From: Roseomonas sp. OT10 | GTDB lineage: Bacteria; Pseudomonadota; Alphaproteobacteria; Acetobacterales; Acetobacteraceae | Assembly: GCF_020991085.1 (NCBI RefSeq) | Contig: NZ_CP087719.1 | Location: 4,360,001-4,424,000, forward strand | Direction of reading: 5' to 3' | DNA: 64,000 nucleotides | In this document: piece after piece, positions 53,160-62,176 of the stretch | How positions within the stretch are numbered: position 1 is the first letter of the stretch | Layout of the letters: every line of letters starts with the position of its first letter | The notes under the pieces: generated by a model | What the model saw: only the letters and a program-made list of their open reading frames with translations | What the model was told of the DNA's origin: nothing | Database searches by the model: none | Program-made: the position numbers and the translations under genes

Positions 53160-54763
53160 CGCGCCTCCTCCGGCGACAGCCACCGCCGCACCACGCCCAC
53201 CGCCTCGTCCGGGTGCTTCTCGACCAGCTCGGCGATGCGCGTGAGGGTGGAGGCGCGCATCTGCTCCTCCGCCTGCGCCAGCGCCTGGTTCTGCTCGGCC
53301 TCCGGCGTGCCGGGCAGGGCGGCCATGCCGGCGCCGGCCAGGGCCCCGGCCGCCTTCCCGGCCAGGGCGACGGTCGGCCTCAGCGTGGCGGAGAGCTGCC
53401 GCGTCAGCGGCCGGGCCACCAGCAGCACGGCCAGCAGCGCCACCAGGGCGAAGACGGCGCTCTCGGCCAGCCGCGCCAGGGTCGCCGGGCCGAAGGGCAG
53501 GCCGAGCCAGGACGGCTCCGCGGCGCCATCCGCCGCTGCCGCCGCAAAGCGCATCGAGACCACCTCGACCCGGTCGCCGCGGCGCTCATCCGCGCCCACG
53601 GCGCTGCGCACCAGCGCCGCGAGCCGCGCCAGCTCCTCCGCCGAGCGCTCGCGGAAGCGCGGTGCGCCGCCCTCCTGCGGCTCCCAGATCCCGTCGACCA
53701 GCACGGCGACGGACAGCCGCCGCAGCACCGGCTGCTCGCGCAGCGTCGAGCGGACGGTCTTGCCGATCTCGTAGTTGGTGGTCTCCTCCTGGCGGCTCTC
53801 CTGATTGCGCTCGCCGCCGCCATTCGCCTCCGCGCCGGGAAGCTGGTTGCCGACGGAGACGGGACCGCCCTCGGCGCTGCGCGACTGTTCCTGGCTGCTC
53901 TGCACGCTGCGGGCGACCTGGTTCTCCGGGTCGAAGCGCTCCTCCGTGGTCTGGACCCGATCGGCGTCCATCTCCACCGTCGCCTCGGCGCGCACCCGCC
54001 CGACGCCCAGGCTGCGCTCCAGCAGCTCCTCCACGCCGCGCGCCAACCGCATCTCCTGCGCGCGCTTCACCTCGTCCAGCGTCGCCGCGGCCGCGGGGCC
54101 GGAGAGCGGCTGTCCGCCGCGCGCCAGCAGCTCGCCCCGGCTGTCCACGATCGACACCGCCTGCGGCTTCAGCCCCGGGACGGCGGTGGCGACGAGGTGC
54201 AGCACGGCCTGCACCCCCTCCCGGTCCAGCCGCTGTGCGCCCTGCATGGTCAGCACCACGCTGGCCTGCGCCTCCGCCGTGCGGCGGGAGAAGGCTTCCC
54301 GCTGCGGCAGGACGAGGTGGACCCGGGCGTTGCGCACGCCGGAGAGGCCCCGGATGGTGCGCGCCAGCTCCCCTTCCAGGGCCCGCAGGCGGTTCACGTC
54401 CTGCTGGAAGGGGGTGGTCGTCAGGCTCTCGCCGCGGTCGAAGATTTCCCAGCCCACGGCGCCGCCCGCCGGCAGCCCCTCCCGCGCCAGGCCCAGGCGC
54501 AGGCGCGGCACCTGCTCCTCCGGCACCTGGATGGCGCTGCCGCCGGCGGAGAGGCGGTAGGGCACGCGCTGCCGCTCCAGCGACTGCACCACGGCGCCCG
54601 CGTCGCGCGGATCGAGATCGGCGTAGAGCAGGGCCATGGGCGGGCTGCCGGCCCGCAGCGCCAGGAAGCCGATGCCTCCCAGCAGCAGCAGCGCCACCAA
54701 ACCCAATGCCCCGAGCCGCAGTGGCCCAAGCGCGCGGAGCTGGGCGATCAACGGCCCTGGCAT
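53156..54763 (-). CDS. fliF: Flagellar MS-ring protein FliF
   Basis: A 535-residue FliF. An N-terminal membrane segment [22 protein letters not shown] precedes the ring-building domain ([32 protein letters not shown], then [32 protein letters not shown]). A second membrane segment, [22 protein letters not shown], is near residue 435, and a C-terminal tail binds FliG. It opens the operon; its upstream region contains a 15-base palindrome (54855-54869). Confidence 0.95.
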   Translation of the reverse strand: MPGPLIAQLRALGPLRLGALGLVALLLLGGIGFLALRAGSPPMALLYADLDPRDAGAVVQSLERQRVPYRLSAGGSAIQVPEEQVPRLRLGLAREGLPAGGAVGWEIFDRGESLTTTPFQQDVNRLRALEGELARTIRGLSGVRNARVHLVLPQREAFSRRTAEAQASVVLTMQGAQRLDREGVQAVLHLVATAVPGLKPQAVSIVDSRGELLARGGQPLSGPAAAATLDEVKRAQEMRLARGVEELLERSLGVGRVRAEATVEMDADRVQTTEERFDPENQVARSVQSSQEQSRSAEGGPVSVGNQLPGAEANGGGERNQESRQEETTNYEIGKTVRSTLREQPVLRRLSVAVLVDGIWEPQEGGAPRFRERSAEELARLAALVRSAVGADERRGDRVEVVSMRFAAAAADGAAEPSWLGLPFGPATLARLAESAVFALVALLAVLLVARPLTRQLSATLRPTVALAGKAAGALAGAGMAALPGTPEAEQNQALAQAEEQMRASTLTRIAELVEKHPDEAVGVVRRWLSPEEAR

Positions 54764-54854
54764 GTCGTCCCCTGGCGTCGATCCAGCCCGCCCCGCGACG
54801 CACGAACCCCAGCAGGCAGCATTCGCACCTCTCCGCCCCGGCCTCCTGCCGGCC

Positions 54855-54869
54855 CGGCAAGTCTTGCCG
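54855..54869. promoter_or_regulatory. 15-base palindrome upstream of fliF
   Basis: CGGCAAG-T-CTTGCCG is perfectly symmetric and lies about 92 bases upstream of the fliF ATG on its promoter side. Caulobacter FlbD represses fliF from an operator in its promoter, so this is a candidate FlbD site, by analogy only. A TTAA-N7-TTTC pattern at 54878-54892 weakly resembles a CtrA site. No other gene-like sequence occurs in 54764-54998. Confidence 0.4.
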
Positions 54870-54998
54870 AGTCCGGGTTAACGGCGCGTTTCGCGGACGC
54901 TGCGTCGCATCATGTGGTGGGGGCGGCACGTCAGGCCGGCTCGCCGCGATCGCCATGCCGGTGGCATGGGCGAGCCCTGCTTCCCGCCCGGACTCCGC

Positions 54999-55130
54999 TC
55001 GCCGGGAGGTCCACGACCTCCGGCGGACACCGGCGCCCCGCTCCCGGACGGGCGCTTCTCGCTCCCAAGCCCCGCCCGTCCGCGTGTCGCTCGGGCTCAG
55101 CCCGAAGCCGATGCCCTGCCACGCGGAAGC
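54999..55130 (+). repeat. Structured intergenic repeat, diverged copy D
   Basis: Part of the 484-base gap between fliF and flgD aligns with the middle of copies B and C. It holds a hairpin at 55000-55025 (CGCCGGGAGGTC/GACCTCCGGCG, one bulge) corresponding to hairpin 3, then CCGCCCGTCCGCG and GGCTCAGCCCG, matching CCGCCTGTCCGCG and GGTTCAGCCCG in copy B. The end modules of B and C are missing. In gene orientation it lies beyond the flgD stop. Confidence 0.55.
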
Positions 55131-55247
55131 AGCCCGTGACGAAGGGGGCATCGGGCATCGACGCGCCTTCCTCCGGAGGTCCGCGCCGCGCCGGGAATGC
55201 GACGGCCGGCCAGCCGGCGAGAGGCGCCGATGCGCGCCGAGCCGGCG

Positions 55248-55913
55248 TCAGTTGCTGCCCGAGACGGAGCGCACCTTGTCGAAGTCATAGGCGGCACTGC
55301 CCAGCATCAGCTTCAGCGTGCCGTTCTGGCGTTCCATCGCCGTGGCGGTGCCGATCACCGTCCAGGACAGCGGCGCGGCCTCGCCGGTGCGTGCCGTGCC
55401 GTTGACGGCGACGGTGTAGGCGCCATCGGCCAAGGTGTTGCCGTTCGCGTCCTTGCCGTCCCAGCTCCAGGTGGAGGCGGCGGCGCCGAGAGGCACGTCC
55501 ACCTCGCGCAGGACCCGGCTGCCGCTGCGGATGGTCACGTGCGCCTGCGCCGCCTCGCCGGCGGCCGGCAGGCCGATGCGGCCGACCCCATCCTGCAGCG
55601 CGATGCGATCGCCCTCCACCTGCACCGTCCGGCCCATCAGGGGCGCGGCGGCGGTGAGCTGCGCCGCCTGGTCCAGGGCGATCATCTTCTCCAGGTTGCC
55701 GTTCATCGCGATCTGCTGCTCGACCGAGGCGAACTGCACGAGCTGCGCGGTCATCTGGTTGGTGTCGAGCGGATCGGTCGGCGACTGGTTCTTCAGCTGC
55801 GTCGTCAGCAGCGTCAGGAAGGTGTCGAAGTTCGCCGAGAGCACCGGCTTGCCGGCCGTCGCGGCCGCGGCGCTGGTCGTGCTGGCGGCGGCAGTCGCCG
55901 CGGTCGTGGCCAT
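55248..55913 (-). CDS. flgD: Flagellar hook capping protein FlgD
   Basis: A 221-residue FlgD. An Ala/Thr-rich start precedes the FlgD core FDTFLTLLTTQLKNQSPTDPLDTNQMTAQLVQFASVEQQIAMN (about 30-72), then the FlgD Ig/tudor domains with WSWDGKDANGNTLADGAYTVAV (about 148), a motif found in nearly all FlgD proteins. It caps the growing hook. It follows fliK by 15 bases and shares its sigma-54 promoter. Confidence 0.93.
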   Translation of the reverse strand: MATTAATAAASTTSAAAATAGKPVLSANFDTFLTLLTTQLKNQSPTDPLDTNQMTAQLVQFASVEQQIAMNGNLEKMIALDQAAQLTAAAPLMGRTVQVEGDRIALQDGVGRIGLPAAGEAAQAHVTIRSGSRVLREVDVPLGAAASTWSWDGKDANGNTLADGAYTVAVNGTARTGEAAPLSWTVIGTATAMERQNGTLKLMLGSAAYDFDKVRSVSGSN

Positions 55914-55928
55914 GGGAAGCCTCCTTCG

Positions 55929-57200
55929 TCAGATGGCGATGTCGAGCAGGCCGCGCAGGGCGCGCGGCGGCAAGGCGGCCGCGGGGATGCCGGCCCCGGG
56001 GGCGCCGGGGCCGCGGGCGGCGCGCCCCTGGCCCCGCCCCCGATCGCCAGCCCCTGTCTCCGCACCGGACCCGAAGAGGGAGAAGCTCAGGCTCAGCCCC
56101 CCCTGCGGCGCCAGCCCGGCCTGGGAGAGGGCGCGATCCAGTTCGCGCTGGTCGCGCTGCAGCAGGGCCAGGGTTTCGGGGCGCTCGGCCGCGATCTGCA
56201 CCGCCGCCTGTTCCTTCGTACGGTCGATGCTGATCTCCACCCGCCCCAGCTCCGCCGGCTCCAGTACCATCTCGATCCGCGCCTCCGTGCCGGCGCCGAT
56301 GGAGAGGCCGACGACCACCGGCGCCACCTGGGCGGCCGGCGGCGGCGCGCTCCGCGACAGGGCAGCGGCCGGCACGGGGGCGGCGGGGGCGCCCGGCGGC
56401 GGGGCAGGTACCGTCGCGGGGGCAGGAGGAAGCACGTCCACCGGCGTCCCGGGCTCCGCGGCGGAGGGCGCGGCGCCGGGAGGCTCGAGGACGGCCGGAC
56501 GGTTCGCCGACCCGCCCTGCGTGTGGGATGCCGCGGCCTTCGGCTCCGCGGCGGGCACGGGCTCGCCGGCGATGCCGGCCGGTCCCGCGTCCCGCGGCGG
56601 GGCGGGGGCGGCCTCCGCGGCGGCTGCCGGCGGGGCGTTCCCAGGGGCCCGGGCGGCGGCGGCTGCACCGCGCGATGCGCCCACCCGGGGTGCCGGCTCG
56701 GGCGCCTCCGGCGGCGCCTGGCCGATCGCGGGCATGAGCTGCGCGTCCGGGGGGGCGGCGCCCGCCACAGGCAGGGCGGGCGCCGGTGCCGGGCCTGCCG
56801 GCGGCGCGGCCCAGTCCCAACGGGGCGGGACGGCCTCCGGCCCGGCGTCGCGTCCCGGCGATGGGGCAGGCCTGTCCTCCTCCGCCGCCGCTGCCGCGGG
56901 CGGGGCCGCAGCGGCGTCCTCCACCGAACCGGCCATCCCGGCGGCGGCGGCAAGCGTGGCCTCGCCATCGCCGGGCTCCAGGGGAAGACCCCCCTCCCCG
57001 GTCCCGGTGGGTGGCGCCGCGGCGCGCTCGGCCGCCGCCTCCCCCGGCGCCGCCGGGGTCCGGCCCGGCCCTGGCGGGGCGCCCTGCGCAGCCTGCAGCA
57101 GGTCGATGAAGCCCCGGGCGGCCCCCCCGGGGGGCATGGGCCGCCCCGCGGCCGGCGGCGGCACGGCGCCGCGGCCCGGGGTGGCACGCACATCCTGCAT
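55929..57200 (-). CDS. fliK: Hook-length control protein FliK
   Basis: A 423-residue FliK. Residues 1-310 are long Ala/Pro-rich low-complexity sequence, as in other FliK proteins that act as a molecular ruler. The C-terminal Flg_hook domain (about 315-400) reads GTEARIEMVLEPAELGRVEISIDRTKEQAAVQIAAERPETLALLQRDQRELDRAL. FliK measures hook length and switches export specificity through FlhB. The ATG at 57200 has AAGGAG just upstream, and a sigma-54 promoter lies 34-48 bases before it. Confidence 0.85.
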   Translation of the reverse strand: MQDVRATPGRGAVPPPAAGRPMPPGGAARGFIDLLQAAQGAPPGPGRTPAAPGEAAAERAAAPPTGTGEGGLPLEPGDGEATLAAAAGMAGSVEDAAAAPPAAAAAEEDRPAPSPGRDAGPEAVPPRWDWAAPPAGPAPAPALPVAGAAPPDAQLMPAIGQAPPEAPEPAPRVGASRGAAAAARAPGNAPPAAAAEAAPAPPRDAGPAGIAGEPVPAAEPKAAASHTQGGSANRPAVLEPPGAAPSAAEPGTPVDVLPPAPATVPAPPPGAPAAPVPAAALSRSAPPPAAQVAPVVVGLSIGAGTEARIEMVLEPAELGRVEISIDRTKEQAAVQIAAERPETLALLQRDQRELDRALSQAGLAPQGGLSLSFSLFGSGAETGAGDRGRGQGRAARGPGAPGAGIPAAALPPRALRGLLDIAI

Positions 57201-57233
57201 CGGCGCTCCTTCCGACCAACCGCGCCGCCTCGG

Positions 57234-57248
57234 GCAAGCGCCCTGCCA
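57234..57248 (-). promoter_or_regulatory. Sigma-54 promoter of fliK-flgD
   Basis: On the minus strand the sequence is TGGCAGGGCGCTTGC. The GG (-24) and GC (-12) are exactly 12 bases apart, and TTGC is intact. The transcript would start near 57222, about 22 bases before the fliK ATG. This fits control by FlbD. Confidence 0.8.
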
Positions 57249-57308
57249 GCCTGCCGCGGGGGGCGAGCGGCACGGCCTGCCGGGCGCGGCGCCGTCAGGC
57301 GGCATTTC

Positions 57309-57325
57309 CTGCCGGCAACGGGCAG
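57309..57325. promoter_or_regulatory. Inverted repeat between the two sigma-54 promoters
   Basis: CTGCC and GGCAG are separated by seven bases (GGCAACG) and sit roughly midway between the divergent fliK and flgE promoters. The CCGGCAA block is shared with the palindrome upstream of fliF. It is a possible common activator site. Confidence 0.3.
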
Positions 57326-57354
57326 GGCCGTCCGGCCGAAGCCACCCGATCCGC

Positions 57355-57369
57355 TGGCACGGCGGTTGC
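57355..57369 (+). promoter_or_regulatory. Sigma-54 promoter of flgE
   Basis: TGGCACGGCGGTTGC has the -24 GG (57356-57357) and -12 GC (57368-57369) exactly 12 bases apart and matches the TGGCAC-N5-TTGC consensus completely. Transcription would begin near 57380, 34 bases before the flgE ATG. Confidence 0.85.
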
Positions 57370-57413
57370 GCCTGGGGCGGCGTCCCTCACGACCCCGGCA
57401 AGGAGCCGCCCCG

Positions 57414-58727
57414 ATGTCGCTCTACGGATCGCTGTCCACGGCCATCAGCGGCCTCAACGCCCAGTCCCGCGCCCTCGGCAACGTCGCCGACAACGTCGCG
57501 AACAGCCAGACCGTCGGCTACAAGCGCGTGGACACCAGCTTCACCAGCTACATCACCAGCTCCAGCCGCAGCAGCCACCTGCCCGGCTCCGTGGTGGCGC
57601 GTCCGGACTATGCCAACTCGGCGCAGGGCACGGTCCAGACCTCCGACAACCCCCTCTCCATGGCCATCGCCGGACAGGGCTTCTTTCCTGTCTCGCAATC
57701 CACCGGCACGACGGCGGACGGCCTGCCCAGCTTCGACGAGCGCGCCTTCTTCACCCGCGCCGGCGACTTCTCCATGGATCGCGACGGCTTCCTCGTGAAC
57801 AGCCAGGGCTACTTCCTCGAGGGCTGGACCATGAACGCGGCCGGGGTGCCCGACCGCACACGCGTGGCGCCGCTGCGCATCGACCAGAGCGTCTTCAACC
57901 CCGTGCCGACCAGCAGCATCGACCTGGCCGCGAACCTGCCCGCGGATGCGGCGGTGGGCAACAGCGTCACCTCGCAGATCCAGGTCTATGACGGGCTGGG
58001 CAAGGTCCACACGGTGCAGATGAGCTACACGCGCACCGCCGAGAACGTCTGGCGCCTGGACATGTCCGCGCCGGACAACCAGCCCGCCGCCGCCCTCGGC
58101 AGCGTGGAGCTGCGCTTCGGCGTCGCCGCCACGCCCGCCGCCGCGAACGGCACGCTGGGGCAGATCGTCGACCTCGACCCGACGGACGGGCTGACCGGCG
58201 CGGCGGCCGTGGCCGGCGACCCGGCGGAGCTGAGCTTCGGCGCCAATTTCGGCCAGGGGGGGCAGCCCATCACCCTCAACCTCGGCACCTTCGGGCGGGC
58301 AGCCGGGCTGACGCAGTTCTCCGGCGACCAGTACGAGGTGCGCAGCCTCGGCCAGAACGGCGTGCCGCTCGGCTCCTTCTCCTCCGTCTCGGTCCAGGAC
58401 AACGGCGACGTCTCGGTGAACTACGACAACGGCCAGTCCCGCATCGTCGCGCGCGTGCCGGTCGCCACCTTCTCTGACCCCGACAAGCTGCAGCGCGTGG
58501 ACGGGCAGGCCTTCCTGCGCACCGTGGAAAGCGGCGAGGCCCGCATCTCCGACGTCAACAGCAGCGGCGCCGGCAAGCTGGTGAGCAGCGCGGTCGAGAG
58601 CTCCAATGTCGACGTCGCCTCGGAGTTCTCGAAGCTGATCCTGGCGCAGCGCGCCTACACCGCGAACACGCGCATCGTCACCACCACCGACGAGATGCTG
58701 CAGGACGTGCTGAACATGCGGCGTTGA
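57414..58727 (+). CDS. flgE: Flagellar hook protein FlgE
   Basis: A 437-residue FlgE. It opens with SLYGSLSTAISGLNAQSRALGNVADNVANSQTVGYKRVDTSFTSYI, the conserved hook N-terminus, and closes with the matching helix SAVESSNVDVASEFSKLILAQRAYTANTRIVTTTDEMLQDVLNM. The D1/D2 region lies between. The ATG at 57414 follows AAGGAG. It is driven by a sigma-54 promoter and is followed by flgK 38 bases later. Confidence 0.95.
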   Translation: MSLYGSLSTAISGLNAQSRALGNVADNVANSQTVGYKRVDTSFTSYITSSSRSSHLPGSVVARPDYANSAQGTVQTSDNPLSMAIAGQGFFPVSQSTGTTADGLPSFDERAFFTRAGDFSMDRDGFLVNSQGYFLEGWTMNAAGVPDRTRVAPLRIDQSVFNPVPTSSIDLAANLPADAAVGNSVTSQIQVYDGLGKVHTVQMSYTRTAENVWRLDMSAPDNQPAAALGSVELRFGVAATPAAANGTLGQIVDLDPTDGLTGAAAVAGDPAELSFGANFGQGGQPITLNLGTFGRAAGLTQFSGDQYEVRSLGQNGVPLGSFSSVSVQDNGDVSVNYDNGQSRIVARVPVATFSDPDKLQRVDGQAFLRTVESGEARISDVNSSGAGKLVSSAVESSNVDVASEFSKLILAQRAYTANTRIVTTTDEMLQDVLNMRR

Positions 58728-58765
58728 CGTCGCGTTAACACCAGGACGCACAGGATGATCCCGCC

Positions 58766-60301
58766 ATGAGCCTCGACGCCGCCCTCTCGACCGCGGTGGG
58801 CGGGCTGGCCCATGTCCAGCGCCAGCTCGCCCAGACCGCCGACAACGTCTCCAATGCGGGCACCGCCGGCTTCACCCGGAAGTCCGTGGCCGGGGAGGCG
58901 CTCAATGCGGCCGACATCCCCTTCGGCGTCCGCAGCCTGGAGGCCCGGCGGGACGTCGATGCCGCCATGGTGGCACAGATGGGCTCCGCCCGCTCCGCCC
59001 TGGCCGCGGCCGCGGCGCGGGAGGCCATCCTGCGCCCGGTGGAGCAGGCGCAGGGCGATCCGGAGCGGGCGGAATCGGTCGCCGACCTGACGGCGACGCT
59101 GCGCAACGCCTTCGTCTCCCTGGCGGCCGCCCCCTCCGACCAGCCGTTGCAGCAGGCGGTGGTGGCCGCGGCGCAGGATCTGGCCGGGCGCTACAACGAC
59201 GTGGCCGATGCGATCGGCGGCGCCCGGCAGGCGGCGCATGACGGCATGGTCGCGGACGTGGCCACGCTCAACGCCGCGCTGCGCGAGGTCGCCTCGCTGA
59301 ACCGCCGGATCGCGCCGCTCTCGGCCGAGGGGAGGAGCATCGCGGCACTGGCGGACCAGCGCGACGCGGCCGTCGCCCGCATCGCCGCGGTGCTGGAGGT
59401 GCGCGTCATCCCGCAGCCCAACGACGGCGTGACGCTGGTGGCCAGCGGCGGCATCGCCCTGCCGCTGGACGAGGCGCGGGACGCCGTCTCGCTCGGCGCC
59501 GCCACCATCGGGGCGGATGCCTATCACGGGCCGGGCGGGACGATCCCCGGGGTGATGCTGGGCGGGCTGGACATCACCGCGCAGCTCTCCGGCGGCCGCC
59601 TCGCGGAATATGCCAGGCTGCGCGACGAGGTGCTGCCGCTGCAGCAGGCGGAGCTGGACGTCTCCGCCGCCGCCCTGGCCTCGCGGCTGGAGGCGCAGGG
59701 CCTGCGCCTCTTCACCGATGGCGCCGGCGACGTGCCCGACCTGGCGCAGCCCTATGCCGATCCGGGCAGCGGGCTGCTGGGCTTCGCGGGCAGCCTGCGG
59801 GTGAATGCCGCGCTGCAGGCCGACCCCGCCAAGGTGCGCGACGGCACGCATGCGGTGACGGCCGGCGCGGGCGGCGCCACGGCCTTCACGCCGAACCCGG
59901 CAGGCGGCCCGGCCTCCTTCGCCACGCTGCTGGAGCGGGTGACGGACTTCTCCTTCGGCACCCAGGTCGCGGCCGGCGTCGCCCAGGCGGGCCTGCCCAC
60001 CGCGGGGCTGGGCCCCAGCGGCCTGCTGGCCTCCGGGCTGGGCGGGGCCGGAACGGTGGAGGACTACGCCGCACGGCTGGTGGCGGGCCACACCGCCGAC
60101 CGCGCCGCCGCCACCGGCGCGAAGGAATCCGCCGCGGCGATGCTGTCCGGGCTGGAGCAGCGCTTCCATGAGCGGTCCGGCGTGGACGTGGATTCGGAGA
60201 TGGCCTCGATGATCACGCTGCAGAATGCCTATGCCGCGAATGCGCGGGTGATGAGCACGGTGCAGGCGATGTACGACGCCCTGTTCGCGGCGGTGCGCTG
60301 A
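58766..60301 (+). CDS. flgK: Hook-filament junction protein FlgK
   Basis: A 511-residue FlgK (HAP1). The N-terminal heptad block QLAQTADNVSNAGTAGFTRK and a C-terminal MLSGLEQRFHERSGVDVDSEMASMITLQNAYAANARVMSTVQAMYDALF are typical. FlgK joins hook and filament. Its TGA overlaps the flgL ATG by one base, so they are coupled. Confidence 0.93.
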   Translation: MSLDAALSTAVGGLAHVQRQLAQTADNVSNAGTAGFTRKSVAGEALNAADIPFGVRSLEARRDVDAAMVAQMGSARSALAAAAAREAILRPVEQAQGDPERAESVADLTATLRNAFVSLAAAPSDQPLQQAVVAAAQDLAGRYNDVADAIGGARQAAHDGMVADVATLNAALREVASLNRRIAPLSAEGRSIAALADQRDAAVARIAAVLEVRVIPQPNDGVTLVASGGIALPLDEARDAVSLGAATIGADAYHGPGGTIPGVMLGGLDITAQLSGGRLAEYARLRDEVLPLQQAELDVSAAALASRLEAQGLRLFTDGAGDVPDLAQPYADPGSGLLGFAGSLRVNAALQADPAKVRDGTHAVTAGAGGATAFTPNPAGGPASFATLLERVTDFSFGTQVAAGVAQAGLPTAGLGPSGLLASGLGGAGTVEDYAARLVAGHTADRAAATGAKESAAAMLSGLEQRFHERSGVDVDSEMASMITLQNAYAANARVMSTVQAMYDALFAAVR

Positions 60302-61389
60302 TGGCTGCCATCATCGCCGGCGGGATGGGCAGCTTCGCCCGCATCGCCACCCAGTCGGCCGCACTGAAGACCCAGGTGGAACTGCTGTCGCGCCAGGTCT
60401 CGGACGGGCGCAGGGCCACCGTCTATGGCGACGAGGCGCCGCAGGCACGGCAGGCCATCGGGCTGCGCGGGGAGATCGCGCGGCGTGGTGCCTATGCCTC
60501 GGCCCTGGACCAGGCGCTGGGCCGCGCCGACACGGCGCAGCAGGTGCTGACGCGGCTGGGCAGCATCGCCGGCGGGATGAAGGCGGAGGCGCTGCGCCTC
60601 GCCACCCTCGCCCCGGCCGGGGAGGCGGAGGTGCTCTCGGTCGCCGGGGCGGCCCGCGCCGCGCTGGAGGAGGTCGCCGGGCTGCTGAACACGCAGCACA
60701 TGGGCGAATACCTGTTCGGCGGCTCCGACAGCGCCAGCCCTCCGGTCCCGGATGCGGCCGGCATCGCCACGGGCCCCATGGCCAGCGCGATCGCCGCCGC
60801 CGTCGCCGGGCTGACGCCCACCAACGCCGCGGCCGTGGCGACCCAGACGGCGGCCGCGGCGACGGACACCACCCCGGGTGCCTCTCCCTTCTCCGCCTGG
60901 CTGGAGGACCCCGCGGGCGGCGGCGCGGAGGCCCCGCGCAGCCTGCTGGCGGAGGATGGGGGGCGGGTCGGCTACGGCCTGCTGGCCAACCGCAACGCGC
61001 AGGCGGTGTCCACCGGGGAGACGGTGGGGTCCTGGGCGCGCGACCTGCTGCGCGGGCTCGCCACCCTGGCCGCGTTGACTACGGACCAGGCGGCACAGGG
61101 CGAAGGCTTCCAGGCGTTGATGAGCACGGTGCAGGCCGGGCTGGACAGCGCCTCCACCGCGCTGAGCCTGGAGGGCGCGGGGCTCGGCCAGTCGGAGCAG
61201 CGGCTGGCGACGCTGAAGGAACGCCATGCCGATGCCAGCATCGCGCTGAAGCAGCAGCTGGCGGGGATCGAGGAAGTGGACGACGAGACCACGATCCTCG
61301 CCCTGCAGGAGACGCGCCAGCGGCTGGAGGCGTCGTGGAAGGCGCTGACCATGCTGTCGGAGCTGACGCTGACCCGCTTCCTGTCCTGA
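60301..61389 (+). CDS. flgL: Hook-filament junction protein FlgL
   Basis: A 362-residue FlgL (HAP3), homologous to flagellin at its ends: an N-terminal helix (LKTQVELLSRQVSDGRRATVYGDEAPQAR) and a C-terminal helix (ILALQETRQRLEASWKALTMLSELTLTRFL). Between these the middle carries QHMGEYLFGGSDSASPPVPDA, the FLFGG-type block of the family. It connects FlgK to the filament. flbT follows after a 169-base gap with no other gene. Confidence 0.88.
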   Translation: MAAIIAGGMGSFARIATQSAALKTQVELLSRQVSDGRRATVYGDEAPQARQAIGLRGEIARRGAYASALDQALGRADTAQQVLTRLGSIAGGMKAEALRLATLAPAGEAEVLSVAGAARAALEEVAGLLNTQHMGEYLFGGSDSASPPVPDAAGIATGPMASAIAAAVAGLTPTNAAAVATQTAAAATDTTPGASPFSAWLEDPAGGGAEAPRSLLAEDGGRVGYGLLANRNAQAVSTGETVGSWARDLLRGLATLAALTTDQAAQGEGFQALMSTVQAGLDSASTALSLEGAGLGQSEQRLATLKERHADASIALKQQLAGIEEVDDETTILALQETRQRLEASWKALTMLSELTLTRFLS

Positions 61390-61558
61390 GCGCCCCCCTT
61401 CAACGGGCGTTAAGGGCAGACGGTGTCTGATGGTCCATCCGCCGGCGCACGCGGCGGGTCGCACGGGAGCGATCGGGGGAACAAGGCGATGACAGCAAGA
61501 TGCCGCCGGGCCGGCGGGCACCCGCGGGTTCCCGGGCCGCCCTGGCGGGGAGGTGACC

Positions 61559-62014
61559 ATGTCCACGCTGGTGCTTGAGCTGCGGCAGGGCGACCTGATG
61601 GTGGTCAACGGCGCCTCCATCCGCTTCCGCAACCGCGCGCGGGTGGAGCTTCCCGTCCGGGCGCGCTTCCTGTTCGGCAAGCAGGTGATGCCGCCGGAGG
61701 CGGCGAACACCCCGGCGCGCCGCATCTACTTCGCCCTCCAGGCCGCCTATGTCGGCCCGGAGGAGGAGCGGGAGCCGTCCATGACCCGCGCCCACGAGCT
61801 GGCGGCGGAGCTGCAGGCGGCCACCACCTCCGGGATGGTGCGGATGCTGCTGGACCGCGCGATGGTGCTGGCGGCGAGCGAGGACTGGTACGCCTCGCTG
61901 AAGCTGGTGCGCCGGGTGATGGCGCATGAGGCGAGCGTGCTCGGGCTGGATCTGGCGACGGGCCTGCCGCCCGTCGCGGCCGGCGCCGGGGAAGGGGCGG
62001 GAATCGCCGTCTGA
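61559..62014 (+). CDS. flbT: Flagellin regulator FlbT
   Basis: A 151-residue FlbT. The start VLELRQGDLMVVNGASIRFRNRARVELP and the block TPARRIYFALQAAYVGPEE (about 50) match Caulobacter FlbT, where TPARHIYF is the signature. FlbT binds the flagellin leader mRNA and limits translation until hooks are complete. It sits directly before the flagellin gene. GGGGAGG precedes the ATG at 61559. It has an unusual Gly/Ala-rich tail after residue 138. Confidence 0.85.
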   Translation: MSTLVLELRQGDLMVVNGASIRFRNRARVELPVRARFLFGKQVMPPEAANTPARRIYFALQAAYVGPEEEREPSMTRAHELAAELQAATTSGMVRMLLDRAMVLAASEDWYASLKLVRRVMAHEASVLGLDLATGLPPVAAGAGEGAGIAV

Positions 62015-62099
62015 TTCACGAATCCTTCAGCAGGGCGCGGTAGCCTTGCTGACACGGGCCGCCTGCGAGGCAGCCGGCCCCCGGACCCCAAGGGCGCGT

Positions 62100-62176
62100 C
62101 GTCGTCCGCGGGATCTTCGACGGACGAGGACAAGAGGTCCCCGCGTCCGCCGAAACGGATGGATGAGGAGAGGCAA
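62100..62176 (+). promoter_or_regulatory. Structured leader of the flagellin gene
   Basis: The leader can fold as CGTCCG/CGGACG (near 62114-62137) and as GGACGAGGAC/GTCCCCGCGTCC (near 62132-62158), which are alternative and partly exclusive. GAGGAGAGGC is the ribosome-binding site just before the ATG. FlbT in Caulobacter acts on such a leader. The fold is predicted by eye only. Confidence 0.4.

Noticed and set aside
61953-61967. TGGCGACGGGCCTGC as a sigma-54 promoter for flagellin
   Set aside because: The spacing is right, but the -12 box is CTGC instead of TTGC and it lies inside flbT, over 200 bases from the flagellin start.
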